Source: Clostridium liquoris (GTDB taxonomy: Bacteria > Bacillota > Clostridia > Clostridiales > Clostridiaceae). From it: a DNA stretch of 64,000 nt. The stretch covers positions 59,566 to 123,565 of the forward strand of contig NZ_PVXO01000036.1 in assembly GCF_002995785.1 (NCBI RefSeq). Reading direction: 5' to 3'. Shown in pieces: positions 44,851 through 54,022 of this stretch. The notes under the pieces were generated by a model, which was not told the origin of the DNA, made no database searches, and was given only the letters and a program-made list of their open reading frames with translations. Numbering within the stretch: the stretch's first letter is position 1; each line of letters starts with the position of its first letter. The translations under genes and the position numbers were made by a program.

Positions 44851-46248
44851 TTATATTAAAAACATAGCAAATATGGTGGTCACAATAAGACCAATAGCTA
44901 CAGGTTTTAAATTTCTTTTAGCTAGTTCAAATGGATCAACTTTGCAGATTGCTGCAACAGGAATTAGGGCCCAAGGAATTATAGTTCCTCCTCCAACCCA
45001 TATAGCGGATATCTGTCCTAAAGCAGTTAGAGTAGCAGTGCCTCTCTGGAGTGCAGTACCAAATATTTTTGCTACAGAACCGGCTAGTGATATACCAGAA
45101 AATCCGGAACCATCAAGGCCAGTTATAATACCTACTGTAGTAAGGGTAGTAGCTCCTATTGGAGCATTAATTGGGACAGTACTTGCAAGAGCTAGACCTA
45201 AATCATTTACAAGGCCTGTAGAGCCTTTAGGAAGCACTTCGCCAAATACCTTTATAAAACCTAAGTCACCTAGATAGAAAAATGCGGCTATAGGAATAAC
45301 TGGACCAAATACTTTAAAACCAAATACAAAACCATCCACAATATATGAAATTATTAAAGAAGAAGCTTCTTTTTTCTTTACATACATTGTTATTATAACC
45401 AATATTACTAAAGCAGTTCCACCTATTAGAGCAGTAGCATCTCCACCTTGAAGATTGAGTTTGTACATAAGGTATATATCAAAAGCAAACATTAGCATAA
45501 TTATTAAAGCGAACATCTTTTTAGCCTTTTCTGAAAGCAAATCTTTAAATTCATGAGTATCTTCATCATCAAATTTTAAATCCTTCTTGTCTATAGACAA
45601 TTTTCCAGAACTCATATCCTTTTTTATCATAATAAATGCTATTACAGTAGTAACAATGCTCATAACAGCTACTAATGGAATAGATGCAGAAACAACCTTA
45701 CCGACTGGTATACCTGCAGCATCAGCAGTAAGTTTCGGGGCTCCTTGAATAACAAAATCTCCTGATAGGGCAATGCCATGACCAAATAAATTCATTGCAA
45801 CTGCAGCACCCAAGGCTGGCAAGCCAGCTTCTAAAGCAGCTGGTACCAACATAGCTCCAATTAGAGCGACAGCTGGGGATGGCCAGAAGAATAACGATAT
45901 TATCATCATAAATATACCAATGATCCAATATGCTAAAGTAGGAGTTTTAATGAACTTTGTAAAGGGTTGCACCATAGCTTTATTTATACCAGTTTTATTT
46001 AGAATAACTCCCATGGCAGTAATCACAGATACAATAAGAATAGTGCCAAGCAACTCGTTTATGGCTAATATGAAACTATTAAATACACCAGTAATTGCAG
46101 TAGGTATAGAACCTGTAGCAGTAAGCCCTAAAATAAAAATACCCAGCATGCATAGCACTGTAATATCTTTTTTTAGAACCATGAATATAAATATTATAAT
46201 AATTAGAAGTAAGTAGATGTAATGAAGAGAACATAACTGAATTGCCAT
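44851..46248 (-). CDS. Secondary transporter, ion-transporter-superfamily-like
   Basis: A 465-aa integral membrane protein with about twelve hydrophobic segments in two halves. A charged cytoplasmic loop separates them (about 205-240, KKDLKFDDEDTHEFKD). The second half has GlyGly- and Pro-containing re-entrant-like segments (VPINAPIGATTLTTVG; WVGGGTIIPWALIP). Large anion/dicarboxylate transporters of the ion transporter superfamily look like this, but the substrate cannot be named. The monocistronic minus-strand gene lies beside serine-use genes; an organic-acid or amino-acid role is only a guess. Confidence 0.65.
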   Translation of the reverse strand: MAIQLCSLHYIYLLLIIIIFIFMVLKKDITVLCMLGIFILGLTATGSIPTAITGVFNSFILAINELLGTILIVSVITAMGVILNKTGINKAMVQPFTKFIKTPTLAYWIIGIFMMIISLFFWPSPAVALIGAMLVPAALEAGLPALGAAVAMNLFGHGIALSGDFVIQGAPKLTADAAGIPVGKVVSASIPLVAVMSIVTTVIAFIMIKKDMSSGKLSIDKKDLKFDDEDTHEFKDLLSEKAKKMFALIIMLMFAFDIYLMYKLNLQGGDATALIGGTALVILVIITMYVKKKEASSLIISYIVDGFVFGFKVFGPVIPIAAFFYLGDLGFIKVFGEVLPKGSTGLVNDLGLALASTVPINAPIGATTLTTVGIITGLDGSGFSGISLAGSVAKIFGTALQRGTATLTALGQISAIWVGGGTIIPWALIPVAAICKVDPFELAKRNLKPVAIGLIVTTIFAMFLI

Positions 46249-46359
46249 AAATAGCCTCCTAAAATAAATTACTAATACTAAAAAATATGATAGAAATCGT
46301 TAAAATGTTACAGCCAAAAAAGTTAAGAATAAACTTATATTGTTTAGGAGAAAATAAAC

Positions 46360-46416
46360 ATGAATTTTAATATGGTAATGATAGGCATATGCCTTTATAT
46401 TTTTGTGACATGGTAA
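46360..46416 (+). CDS. Possible 18-residue hydrophobic peptide
   Basis: A short frame, MNFNMVMIGICLYIFVTW, follows TTTAGGAGAAAATAAAC, so AGGAG is 10 bases before ATG. It is hydrophobic throughout. It could be a leader peptide, a small membrane protein or the remains of a transporter N-terminus. Nothing beyond the ribosome-binding site supports translation. Confidence 0.25.
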   Translation: MNFNMVMIGICLYIFVTW

Positions 46417-46520
46417 CCATAGTTACTGAATATTGGAATAAAACGTATTATATTAAAACTAATAAGAAAAATATCAATAGATTAGTAAAACTCGTAATTT
46501 TATTTTAAGGAGGAAAAATT

Positions 46521-46862
46521 ATGGATAAGCACTTTATTAAGAATATTGATTTTGAAGTACCTTTAAATATGGAAGGATTGGTAGATTATCAAGAAGGCAA
46601 GGTAATTAGCAGAACCCTTGCACAAGGAAAAAATTTAAGTTTAACATTATTTTCATTTGATAAGGGAGAAGAAATAAGTTCTCATTCTTCAGGAGGGGAT
46701 GCACTAGTTTATATAATCGATGGTGAAGCTGAAATAACAATAGGAGAAAATAAATTCAATGTAAAAAAAGGTGAAACCATTGCAATGCCAGCAGGAATTT
46801 CTCATGCATTGTTAGCCAATGAAAGATTTAAAATGCTTTTAATTGTTGTGTTCAATGCTTAA
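46521..46862 (+). CDS. Cupin-domain protein
   Basis: A 113-aa single-domain cupin. Motif 1 is SSHSSGGDALVYIIDGEAEI, with two His/Ser positions and Glu, and motif 2 is MPAGISHALLANERF. The usual metal ligands (His, Glu, His) are thus mostly present. Small stand-alone cupins bind metals or small ligands; no reaction can be assigned. AAGGAGG precedes ATG 46521. It shares a terminator with the convergent serine/threonine symporter gene. Confidence 0.88.
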   Translation: MDKHFIKNIDFEVPLNMEGLVDYQEGKVISRTLAQGKNLSLTLFSFDKGEEISSHSSGGDALVYIIDGEAEITIGENKFNVKKGETIAMPAGISHALLANERFKMLLIVVFNA

Positions 46863-46880
46863 AGTTAAATATGATTAATT

Positions 46881-46919
46881 AAAAAGCATGTGTTTACTTG
46901 ATGTAAACACATGCTTTTT
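46881..46919. terminator. Bidirectional terminator between cupin and sstT
   Basis: A perfect 17-bp stem, AAAAAGCATGTGTTTAC / GTAAACACATGCTTTTT, with a 5-nt loop. It serves the convergent cupin and sstT genes. Confidence 0.95.
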
Positions 46920-46926
46920 AATATGT

Positions 46927-48129
46927 TTATGCTTTTGCAGTAGTTTTTTTATCCACCTTAGTAGAAGATTTTTCTTGAATAGTATCAACAATCATTGCAA
47001 CAGCTTGGTCTCCTGAAACATTGCAAGCTGTTCCGAAACTATCTTGAGCTATATATAGTGCAATCATTAGTGAAAGCATTGGCTTACTGAAGCCTAAAAT
47101 TGATTCCAAAACTCCTAATGAAGCCATAATTGCACCACCTGGTACACCAGGAGCAGCAACTATTGAAACCCCTAACATTGCTATAAATCCGGCAAAAGTG
47201 CTTAAGGTTACAGGCATGCTATTAAGCATCATGACTGCCATAGCACAGGTAGTTATAGTAATTGTACTGCCTGACATATGTGTGGTAGCACAAAGAGGTA
47301 TAACAAATTCCCTTATTCCTTTAGAAATCCCCATGCTTTCTGAACACTTTAAATTAACAGGGATAGTTGCAGCTGAGGATTGAGTTCCTAAAGCAGTTAA
47401 ATATCCAGGTATTTGTGATTTCAAACAACTAAATAAATTCTTTTTGCTTACGGAGCAGCCAATTGCAAATTGAAATAATATTATAATTAGATGACAACAA
47501 ATTATTATTATAAATGCTTTCCAGAATACTGAAAATACAGTGGCAACTTGTCCAGTATATGTCATGTTGCCAAATATACCTATTATATGAATAGGAAGTA
47601 AAGGTATAATAACATTTTCAATTACTTTGGTAATAATTGCTTGAAAATCTTCAGCTATTTTTCTAAGAGGATCACTATCAATTGCTGCAATACCTAAACC
47701 TAATAAAAAAGCTAATATAAGAGCTGTCATAACTCCCATAATAGGTGGCATGTCTATTGTAAAAAAAGGTTTCAAATCCTTTGCAGCAGAAGCTATATTT
47801 CTAGCACTATCAGCAGTGACTATGGATGGTAATAATGTTTTTCCCACACCATATGCAAAAAAACCTGAAATCAATGTAAATCCATAGGCTATACCTACAG
47901 TTATACCTAAAAGTTTACCAGCACCAGTACCAAGTTCAGCAATACCAGCTGTTACAAAGCCTACTATAAGAAGTGGAATTACAAATCCTAAGAAGTTACC
48001 AAATATGGAGCTAAATGTAACAAAGATTCTTGTGAACCAGACTGGACAGAAACTACCGATTATTACACCAATTATGATACCGATTACTATTTTTGGAATT
48101 AAGCCTAACTTGAATTTTTTACTACTCAT
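46927..48129 (-). CDS. sstT: Dicarboxylate/amino acid:cation symporter, probably serine/threonine (SstT-like)
   Basis: A 400-aa member of the glutamate/DAACS transporter family. It has about eight membrane helices plus two hairpin loops. The serine-rich hairpin TALGTQSSAATIPVN and the family signature SGSTITITTCAM are visible, as is the C-terminal GDQAVAMIVDT-type segment. It faces away from sdaAB-sdaAA across a shared 385-base region, so serine (and threonine) uptake with sodium is the likely role. The substrate is inferred from neighbours. ATG 48129 is preceded on its strand by GGGGGTAA. Confidence 0.85.
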   Translation of the reverse strand: MSSKKFKLGLIPKIVIGIIIGVIIGSFCPVWFTRIFVTFSSIFGNFLGFVIPLLIVGFVTAGIAELGTGAGKLLGITVGIAYGFTLISGFFAYGVGKTLLPSIVTADSARNIASAAKDLKPFFTIDMPPIMGVMTALILAFLLGLGIAAIDSDPLRKIAEDFQAIITKVIENVIIPLLPIHIIGIFGNMTYTGQVATVFSVFWKAFIIIICCHLIIILFQFAIGCSVSKKNLFSCLKSQIPGYLTALGTQSSAATIPVNLKCSESMGISKGIREFVIPLCATTHMSGSTITITTCAMAVMMLNSMPVTLSTFAGFIAMLGVSIVAAPGVPGGAIMASLGVLESILGFSKPMLSLMIALYIAQDSFGTACNVSGDQAVAMIVDTIQEKSSTKVDKKTTAKA

Positions 48130-48514
48130 AAATATTACCCCCAGTATAATTTTTAATTACTTGAAACAACAGTATACATTAATGGATTGATCATTTAAAA
48201 ATTATTGATATTTTGTATGAATTAATTAATACAAAGTTCTATTTAAATAAAATATATCACATCAAATTTTAAAATACAACCATAAATGGGCCACAATATA
48301 AAAGTTTTACAATTATGTAATATGGAGTATTATAGTGGCGAACAATTGTATGCTCAATGGATAATTGTACTATAATTGATATACATCTGTTAAAAATATG
48401 ATGACAAAGTATAAATTTGATATATAATAAAATTATATATAATATATAGGCTTATTCAAATGAATTGATATGTGCATAATAATATGCTTAAATTTATTAT
48501 TGTGGAGGGAAAAC
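48130..48514. other. Divergent regulatory region between sstT and sdaAB
   Basis: A 385-base A/T-rich gap without a gene. It holds a TATAAT at 48371-48376 (plus strand) whose best -35, TTGTAT at 48346, is at a long 19-base spacing. The heptamer AATTGTA occurs twice, at 48344-48350 and 48363-48369. Both transport and catabolic genes probably start here. Confidence 0.5.
48344..48369 (+). repeat. AATTGTA direct repeat upstream of sdaAB
   Basis: Two exact AATTGTA copies begin 19 bases apart, about two helical turns, just before a TATAAT. They could be regulator half-sites. The region is A/T-rich, so chance occurrence is possible. Confidence 0.35.
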
Positions 48515-49198
48515 ATGAAGGAATTTGGTGTATTTGATATAGTTGGTCCTATAATGATAGGACCATCCAGCTCTCATACAGCTGGAGCTGCCAGATTGGC
48601 AAAAGTAGCCAGCATAATTGCAGGGGGCGGAATAAAAAAAGTAGAATTTTTACTTCATGGTTCTTTTGCTAAAACTTATAAAGGGCATGGAACAGATAAA
48701 GCTTTGGTAGCTGGTATACTTAGAATGGACCCTTGGGATGAAAATTTAAAAAAATCTTTTGAAATAGCAGAGGAACAAGGAATAGATTTAGTATTTACAG
48801 AGACAGATTTAGGAGATGTACATCCTAATACAGTAAAATTTATAATAACAAAAGAAGATGGACAGGTATCTGTAATAGCTGGTTCATCTATTGGAGGAGG
48901 CAACATAGTTATTTTTGACATAGACGGACAGGAAGTAGAGTTTACAGGGGACTATCCAACACTAATAACTAAGCATAGAGATACTCCGGGTGTAATAGCA
49001 AAAATAACTTCAATTTTATATGAGGAAAAAATGAACATAGCAAATATGAGAGTTTATAGGAATAGTAAAGGTAGAGACGCTACTATGGCACTGGAAACTG
49101 ATAACTTAATACCTCGTGAAATAATTGATAAAATAAAGGTTATTCCAGAAATTGAAAACGTAAAATTTATAAATCCAATTGTAGAAGGAGATATTTAA
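48515..49198 (+). CDS. sdaAB: L-serine dehydratase, iron-sulfur-dependent, beta subunit
   Basis: One subunit of the oxygen-sensitive [4Fe-4S] enzyme that deaminates L-serine to pyruvate and ammonia. It is 227 aa with the SDH-beta motif GPIMIGPSSSHTAGAARLA and a C-terminal ACT domain (TKHRDTPGVIAKITSILYEE, NIANMRVYR) that may bind serine. ATG 48515 follows TGGAGGG. An in-frame ATG 45 bases upstream would add a hydrophobic extension unlike the family. The alpha-subunit gene begins one base after the stop. Confidence 0.95.
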   Translation: MKEFGVFDIVGPIMIGPSSSHTAGAARLAKVASIIAGGGIKKVEFLLHGSFAKTYKGHGTDKALVAGILRMDPWDENLKKSFEIAEEQGIDLVFTETDLGDVHPNTVKFIITKEDGQVSVIAGSSIGGGNIVIFDIDGQEVEFTGDYPTLITKHRDTPGVIAKITSILYEEKMNIANMRVYRNSKGRDATMALETDNLIPREIIDKIKVIPEIENVKFINPIVEGDI

Positions 49199-49199
49199 T

Positions 49200-50072
49200 A
49201 TGTTTGTTTCAAAGGGCAAGGAATTAATTGAAGTATGTAATAAAAAAAATATAACTATATGGGAATATACACTAGGAGAAGAGATTGAAAAAAGTGGGCT
49301 AAGCAGAGAAAAAGTAATAGAAAAGATGAGACAAAATTTAAATGTTATGATAAGCTCTTCAAGTTATGCACAAGAAAATAATGTAAAGTCTGTAAGTGGG
49401 CTGATAGGTGGAGATGCATTAAAGCTTAAAAAATATGCTCAAAGTGGTAATACACTAACAGGAGAATTTATGGTAAGTGCCATGGCAAGAGCCATATCAT
49501 CTTCAGAAGTTAATGCTGCTATGGGAAAAATAGTTGCTTGTCCAACAGCTGGTTCTTGTGGAATTTTACCAGCAGCAATTTTATCAGCAGGAGAAAAATT
49601 AAATAAATCAGAAGATGAATTAGTACAGGCTTTATTTACTGCTGCAGGAGTTGGAATAATTATAGCTAAAAATGCTACTATGGCAGGAGCAGAAGGCGGA
49701 TGCCAAGCTGAGTGCGGCTCAGCTGCTGCTATGGCATCAGCTGCAGTAGTGGAGATGATGGGAGGTACTGTAGAACAAGCATTAGATGCAGCTGCTATAG
49801 TAATAAAAAATATTTTAGGACTTGTTTGTGATCCAGTGGCAGGACTTGTTGAAGTACCATGTGCTAAAAGAAATATAGCAGGAACGGTAAGTGCTTTGAC
49901 TACTGCGGATTTAGCAATATGTGGTGTTAAAAGTAAAATACCATTTGATGAAGTAGTTTGGGCAATGTATAAGGTTGGGAAACAGTTGCCATCGGAACTT
50001 AAGGAAACTGCATTGGGAGGAATAGCTATTACCCCTACAGGCTTAAGATTAAAAAAAGAAATATTTAAATAG
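49200..50072 (+). CDS. sdaAA: L-serine dehydratase, iron-sulfur-dependent, alpha subunit
   Basis: Catalytic subunit holding the [4Fe-4S] cluster. The 290-aa protein contains the cluster cysteines in CPTAGSCGILPAA, AECGSAAAMAS and GLVCDPVAGLVEVPC, typical of two-subunit anaerobe enzymes. It starts one base after sdaAB. Pyruvate produced here can go directly to the pyruvate:ferredoxin oxidoreductase encoded next. A terminator separates the two genes. Confidence 0.96.
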   Translation: MFVSKGKELIEVCNKKNITIWEYTLGEEIEKSGLSREKVIEKMRQNLNVMISSSSYAQENNVKSVSGLIGGDALKLKKYAQSGNTLTGEFMVSAMARAISSSEVNAAMGKIVACPTAGSCGILPAAILSAGEKLNKSEDELVQALFTAAGVGIIIAKNATMAGAEGGCQAECGSAAAMASAAVVEMMGGTVEQALDAAAIVIKNILGLVCDPVAGLVEVPCAKRNIAGTVSALTTADLAICGVKSKIPFDEVVWAMYKVGKQLPSELKETALGGIAITPTGLRLKKEIFK

Positions 50073-50075
50073 TGG

Positions 50076-50111
50076 AAAAACTAGCTCTTAATATTTATGA
50101 GCTAGTTTTTT
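50076..50111 (+). terminator. Intrinsic terminator after sdaAA
   Basis: AAAAACTAGCTC / GAGCTAGTTTTTT with an 11-nt loop and T-run. Confidence 0.9.
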
Positions 50112-50183
50112 GTTACATAAAAAATAAATATTAATCCAATAATAAACTATATGTATTGTTATTTTACATAAGGAGGTTGGATT

Positions 50184-53100
50184 ATGAAAAAAGTAATGAA
50201 GACAATGGATGGAAATGGAGCAGCGGCATATGCTTCCTATGCTTTTACAGAAGTTGCAGCTATATTTCCTATTACACCATCTACCCCAATGGCAGAAGGC
50301 GTAGATGAATGGTCAGCTCATGGAAAAAAGAATATATTTGGGCAAAGGGTAAAGGTAGCAGAAATGCAATCTGAAGCAGGAGCTGCAGGATCAGTTCATG
50401 GATCTTTGGCAGCGGGGGCTTTGACTACTACTTATACTGCTTCTCAAGGACTTTTACTTATGATACCTAACATGTACAAAATAGCAGGAGAACTATTACC
50501 AGGTGTTTTCCATGTAAGTGCTCGTGCTATTGCAGCTCATGCTCTGTCTATTTTTGGTGATCATCAAGACGTAATGGCCTGCAGACAAACAGGGTTTGCA
50601 ATGCTGGCTTCTTCAAGTGTTCAAGAGGCAATGGATTTAGGGTTTGTTTCTCATTTATCAGCAATAAAATCTAGAGTACCATTTTTACATTTTTTTGATG
50701 GATTTAGAACATCTCATGAATATCAAAAAGTGGAGGTAATTCCATATGAAGATATAGCAAAGATTGTTGATTATAAAGCTATAGATGAGTTTAGAAAGAG
50801 AGCATTAAACCCAGAGCATCCTATTCTTAGAGGAACTGCTCAAAATCCCGATATATATTTCCAAGGAAGGGAAATGTCCAATAAGTTTTATGATGCAGTA
50901 CCTGATATAGTGGAAAATTATATGAAAGAAATTAAGAATATAACAGGAAGGGAATATCATCCATTTGATTACTATGGAGCACCAGATGCAAAATATATAG
51001 TAGTTGCCATGGGATCTGTATGCGATACCTTAGAGGAAACTATTGACTATATGTTAACCCAGGGAGAAAAGGTAGGATTTATAAAAGTACACTTATATAG
51101 ACCTTTCTCTGAAAAATACTTCTTTAATATTCTGCCAAAAACTGTGGAAAGAATAGCAGTGCTAGATAGAACAAAGGAACCTGGGTCTATAGGAGAACCA
51201 TTGTATTTAGATATAGCAAAATTATTCTATGAAAAAGAAAATAAGCCTATGATAATTGGCGGAAGATATGGATTAGGTTCAAAGGATACAATACCTTCAG
51301 AATTGATTGCTGTATATAGAAATCTACAGAATAACACTCCAAAGGATCATTTTACTATAGGAATAATAGATGATGTAACTAATACTTCTATTGCTGCAGA
51401 AGGCATGGTAAATACTACACCAGAAGGAACTATAAGCTGTAAATTCTGGGGACTTGGATCTGATGGAACTGTAGGAGCAAATAAAACTGCAGTTAAGATA
51501 ATAGGTGACAAAACAGATTTATATGCTCAAGCATACTTCTCCTATGATAGCAAAAAGTCTGGGGGCACCACAGTTTCTCATTTAAGATTTGGCAAAAAAC
51601 CTATAAGGTCAGCTTATTTAGTATCAACTTCAGATTATATAGCTTGCCATAATAAATCTTTCTTATATAATTATGATTTATTAAAAGGACTAAAGAAAGG
51701 TGGAACCTTCGTATTAAACTGTCCATGGAAAGAAAAAGAATTGGATGAAAGGTTACCAAGTTCTCTAAAAAGATATATTGCCGAAAATGATATTAATTTC
51801 TATGTAATAGATGCTATAAGTATTGCTAGAAATATTGGCCTTGGCGGAAGAATAAATATGGTAATGCAGTCTGCTTTCTTTAAATTAGCAAATATAATAC
51901 CTATAGAAGATGCAGCTAAGTATTTAAAAGATTCCATTCAAACTACCTATGGTAAAAAAGGCGAAAAAATTGTTGAGATGAACAAGAAGGCAGTTGATGA
52001 AGGAATAAACGGACTAATAAAAGTAAATGTTCCAGAATCATGGAAAAATGCTGTGGAGGAAAAGGTTGTAGAAAGAAACATTCCAGACTTTGTAAGAAAC
52101 ATTCAAATACCTATGGCAAGACTTGAAGGAGATGAATTACCTGTAAGTGCTTTTCTTGGAAGGGAAGATGGTTCATTCCCATTAGGTACTGCTGCTTATG
52201 AAAAGAGAGGAATAGCAGTACTTGTACCAGAATGGCAAATTGATAGGTGTATTCAATGCAACCAATGTTCATACATTTGCCCACATGCTACTATAAGACC
52301 TTATTTACTCACAGATGAGGATTTGAGGAAAGCACCAGACACATTTAAAACTAAGCAGGCAACAGGTAAGGGGCTTGAAAATTATCAATATAGAATTCAA
52401 GTTAGTCCATTAGATTGTACTGGCTGCGGTAACTGTGCTGACATATGTCCAGCTCCAGGAAAAGCACTAATTATGAAACCAGCAGAAGAAGAAATAGAAA
52501 TGGAAGATGCTAATTGGGATTTTGCAGTAACTATTGAGAATCAAAAGCCTCCTATGGATGTATACACTGTTAAGGGCAGCCAGTTTAGGAAGCCATTGCT
52601 TGAGTTTAATGGAGCTTGCCCAGGTTGTGGAGAGACTGCTTATGTTAAACTTATAACTCAGTTATATGGAGATAGAATGATGGTTGCTAATGCTACAGGA
52701 TGTTCATCTATTTGGGCAGGTAGTGCTCCATCTGCTCCATATACTACAAACAGCAAAGGTGAAGGACCTGCTTGGGGTAACTCCTTATTTGAAGATAACG
52801 CAGAATATGGATATGGAATGTATTTAGCTACAAAGCATATTAGAGAAAGATTGGAAGAATTGATTAGAGAAGCTCTAAATACAAATAATTATAAAGAAGA
52901 AATTAAAGCAGCATTTACGCAGTGGTTGGATTCAACAGAGGATGGAGAAAAATCTAAGTGTGCTTCAGAAAATGTTATAGAAATATTGAAAAAAGAAGAT
53001 TATGCTAAGGATCCAATATTAAAAGAAATAATGGATAAGAAAGATTATCTTGCTAAGAAATCTATATGGATAGTAGGTGGAGATGGTTGGGCTTATGATA

Positions 53101-53708
53101 TTGGTTTTGGTGGATTGGATCATGTATTAGCATCAGGAGATGATATAAATATACTTGTATTAGATACAGAAGTTTACTCTAATACTGGTGGACAGATGTC
53201 GAAATCCACACCTACTGCAGCTGTAGCCAAATTCGCCGCAGCAGGAAAGAGAATAAGAAAGAAGGATTTAGGTCTTATGGCTATGAGTTATGGATATGTA
53301 TATGTAGCTCAAATAGCTATAGGAGCTAATATGAATCAAACAATAAAGGCAATAAGAGAAGCAGAGGAACATAAGGGACCATCTTTAATAATTGCCTATG
53401 CGCCTTGTATAAATCATGGTATAAAATCTGGTATGGGAAGCAGTGTAGCAGAAGAGAAGAAAGCTGTAGCAGCGGGGTACTGGCACCTATATAGATACAA
53501 TCCAATGCTAAAGGAAGAAGGAAAGAATGCATTTATGCTTGAATCTAAAGAACCGGAAGCATCTTTCCAGGATTTCATCAGAGGGGAAATAAGATACACT
53601 TCATTAGCTACTGTATTCCCAGAAGTTGCAGAAGAAATGTTTACTGCAGCAGAAAAGCATGCTAAGGAAAGATATGTTACCTATAAAAAAATGTCTGAAA
53701 ATTTCTAA
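50184..53708 (+). CDS. nifJ: Pyruvate:ferredoxin (flavodoxin) oxidoreductase
   Basis: Oxidative decarboxylation of pyruvate to acetyl-CoA, CO2 and reduced ferredoxin, central to clostridial energy metabolism. The protein is a 1174-aa fused homodimeric type. The N-terminal pyrimidine domain (ASYAFTEVAAIFPITPSTPMAE in part) is followed by the gamma domain (GLGSDGTVGANK). Two [4Fe-4S] motifs come next (CIQCNQCSYICPH; CTGCGNCADICPAPGKA), then CPGCGETAY. The C-terminal TPP-binding domain has GGDGWAYDIGFGGLDH and YSNTGGQMSKSTPT. AGGAGG precedes ATG 50184. Confidence 0.97.
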   Translation: MKKVMKTMDGNGAAAYASYAFTEVAAIFPITPSTPMAEGVDEWSAHGKKNIFGQRVKVAEMQSEAGAAGSVHGSLAAGALTTTYTASQGLLLMIPNMYKIAGELLPGVFHVSARAIAAHALSIFGDHQDVMACRQTGFAMLASSSVQEAMDLGFVSHLSAIKSRVPFLHFFDGFRTSHEYQKVEVIPYEDIAKIVDYKAIDEFRKRALNPEHPILRGTAQNPDIYFQGREMSNKFYDAVPDIVENYMKEIKNITGREYHPFDYYGAPDAKYIVVAMGSVCDTLEETIDYMLTQGEKVGFIKVHLYRPFSEKYFFNILPKTVERIAVLDRTKEPGSIGEPLYLDIAKLFYEKENKPMIIGGRYGLGSKDTIPSELIAVYRNLQNNTPKDHFTIGIIDDVTNTSIAAEGMVNTTPEGTISCKFWGLGSDGTVGANKTAVKIIGDKTDLYAQAYFSYDSKKSGGTTVSHLRFGKKPIRSAYLVSTSDYIACHNKSFLYNYDLLKGLKKGGTFVLNCPWKEKELDERLPSSLKRYIAENDINFYVIDAISIARNIGLGGRINMVMQSAFFKLANIIPIEDAAKYLKDSIQTTYGKKGEKIVEMNKKAVDEGINGLIKVNVPESWKNAVEEKVVERNIPDFVRNIQIPMARLEGDELPVSAFLGREDGSFPLGTAAYEKRGIAVLVPEWQIDRCIQCNQCSYICPHATIRPYLLTDEDLRKAPDTFKTKQATGKGLENYQYRIQVSPLDCTGCGNCADICPAPGKALIMKPAEEEIEMEDANWDFAVTIENQKPPMDVYTVKGSQFRKPLLEFNGACPGCGETAYVKLITQLYGDRMMVANATGCSSIWAGSAPSAPYTTNSKGEGPAWGNSLFEDNAEYGYGMYLATKHIRERLEELIREALNTNNYKEEIKAAFTQWLDSTEDGEKSKCASENVIEILKKEDYAKDPILKEIMDKKDYLAKKSIWIVGGDGWAYDIGFGGLDHVLASGDDINILVLDTEVYSNTGGQMSKSTPTAAVAKFAAAGKRIRKKDLGLMAMSYGYVYVAQIAIGANMNQTIKAIREAEEHKGPSLIIAYAPCINHGIKSGMGSSVAEEKKAVAAGYWHLYRYNPMLKEEGKNAFMLESKEPEASFQDFIRGEIRYTSLATVFPEVAEEMFTAAEKHAKERYVTYKKMSENF

Positions 53709-53715
53709 ATAATAT

Positions 53716-53743
53716 AAAAAGCACCCGATTCAGGGTGCTTTTT
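53716..53743. terminator. Terminator after nifJ
   Basis: AAAAAGCACCC / GGGTGCTTTTT with a 6-nt loop. It is usable from both strands and also faces the small minus-strand gene at 53773. Confidence 0.95.
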
Positions 53744-53772
53744 ATATTAGGGTATTTTAGCGAATATATATT

Positions 53773-53946
53773 TTATTTTTGATTAGAATCTACCCATTCC
53801 TTAGCATTAAAAGTTTCCATTTCACTAGGTACAGTAACCTGAGATATAGGTTTCATAGATTCTATGTTTGCCCAAGCAGCAGTGTTGTGTTGCTCTATTG
53901 GAATTTTTTTAGTTGTTGTATTTACCTTTATTGTATTATTAACCAT
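53773..53946 (-). CDS. Small spore-surface-type protein (DUF3787/CDIF630_02480-like)
   Basis: A 57-aa protein. It reads MVNNTIKVNTTTKK, then IPIEQHNTAAWANIESMKP, then VTVPSEMETFNAKEWVDSN. The HNTAAWANIE and NAKEWVD blocks match a short clostridial family described as spore-surface proteins (DUF3787, as recalled). It has no signal peptide or membrane helix. It starts at ATG (complement of 53944-53946) after AGGAGGG. Assignment is from remembered motif similarity; the role is unknown. Confidence 0.7.
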   Translation of the reverse strand: MVNNTIKVNTTTKKIPIEQHNTAAWANIESMKPISQVTVPSEMETFNAKEWVDSNQK

Positions 53947-54022
53947 AGTAACCCTCCTGTAATAAAATAATTGTTCAAAATTATTATTCTACAGGGAGTG
54001 AAAAGTTATACTATATTATATA

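Noticed and set aside
44834..45277. Plus-strand 147-codon frame opposite the transporter gene
   Set aside because: It is the mirror of a long hydrophobic coding region, has no ribosome-binding site and no recognisable protein pattern.
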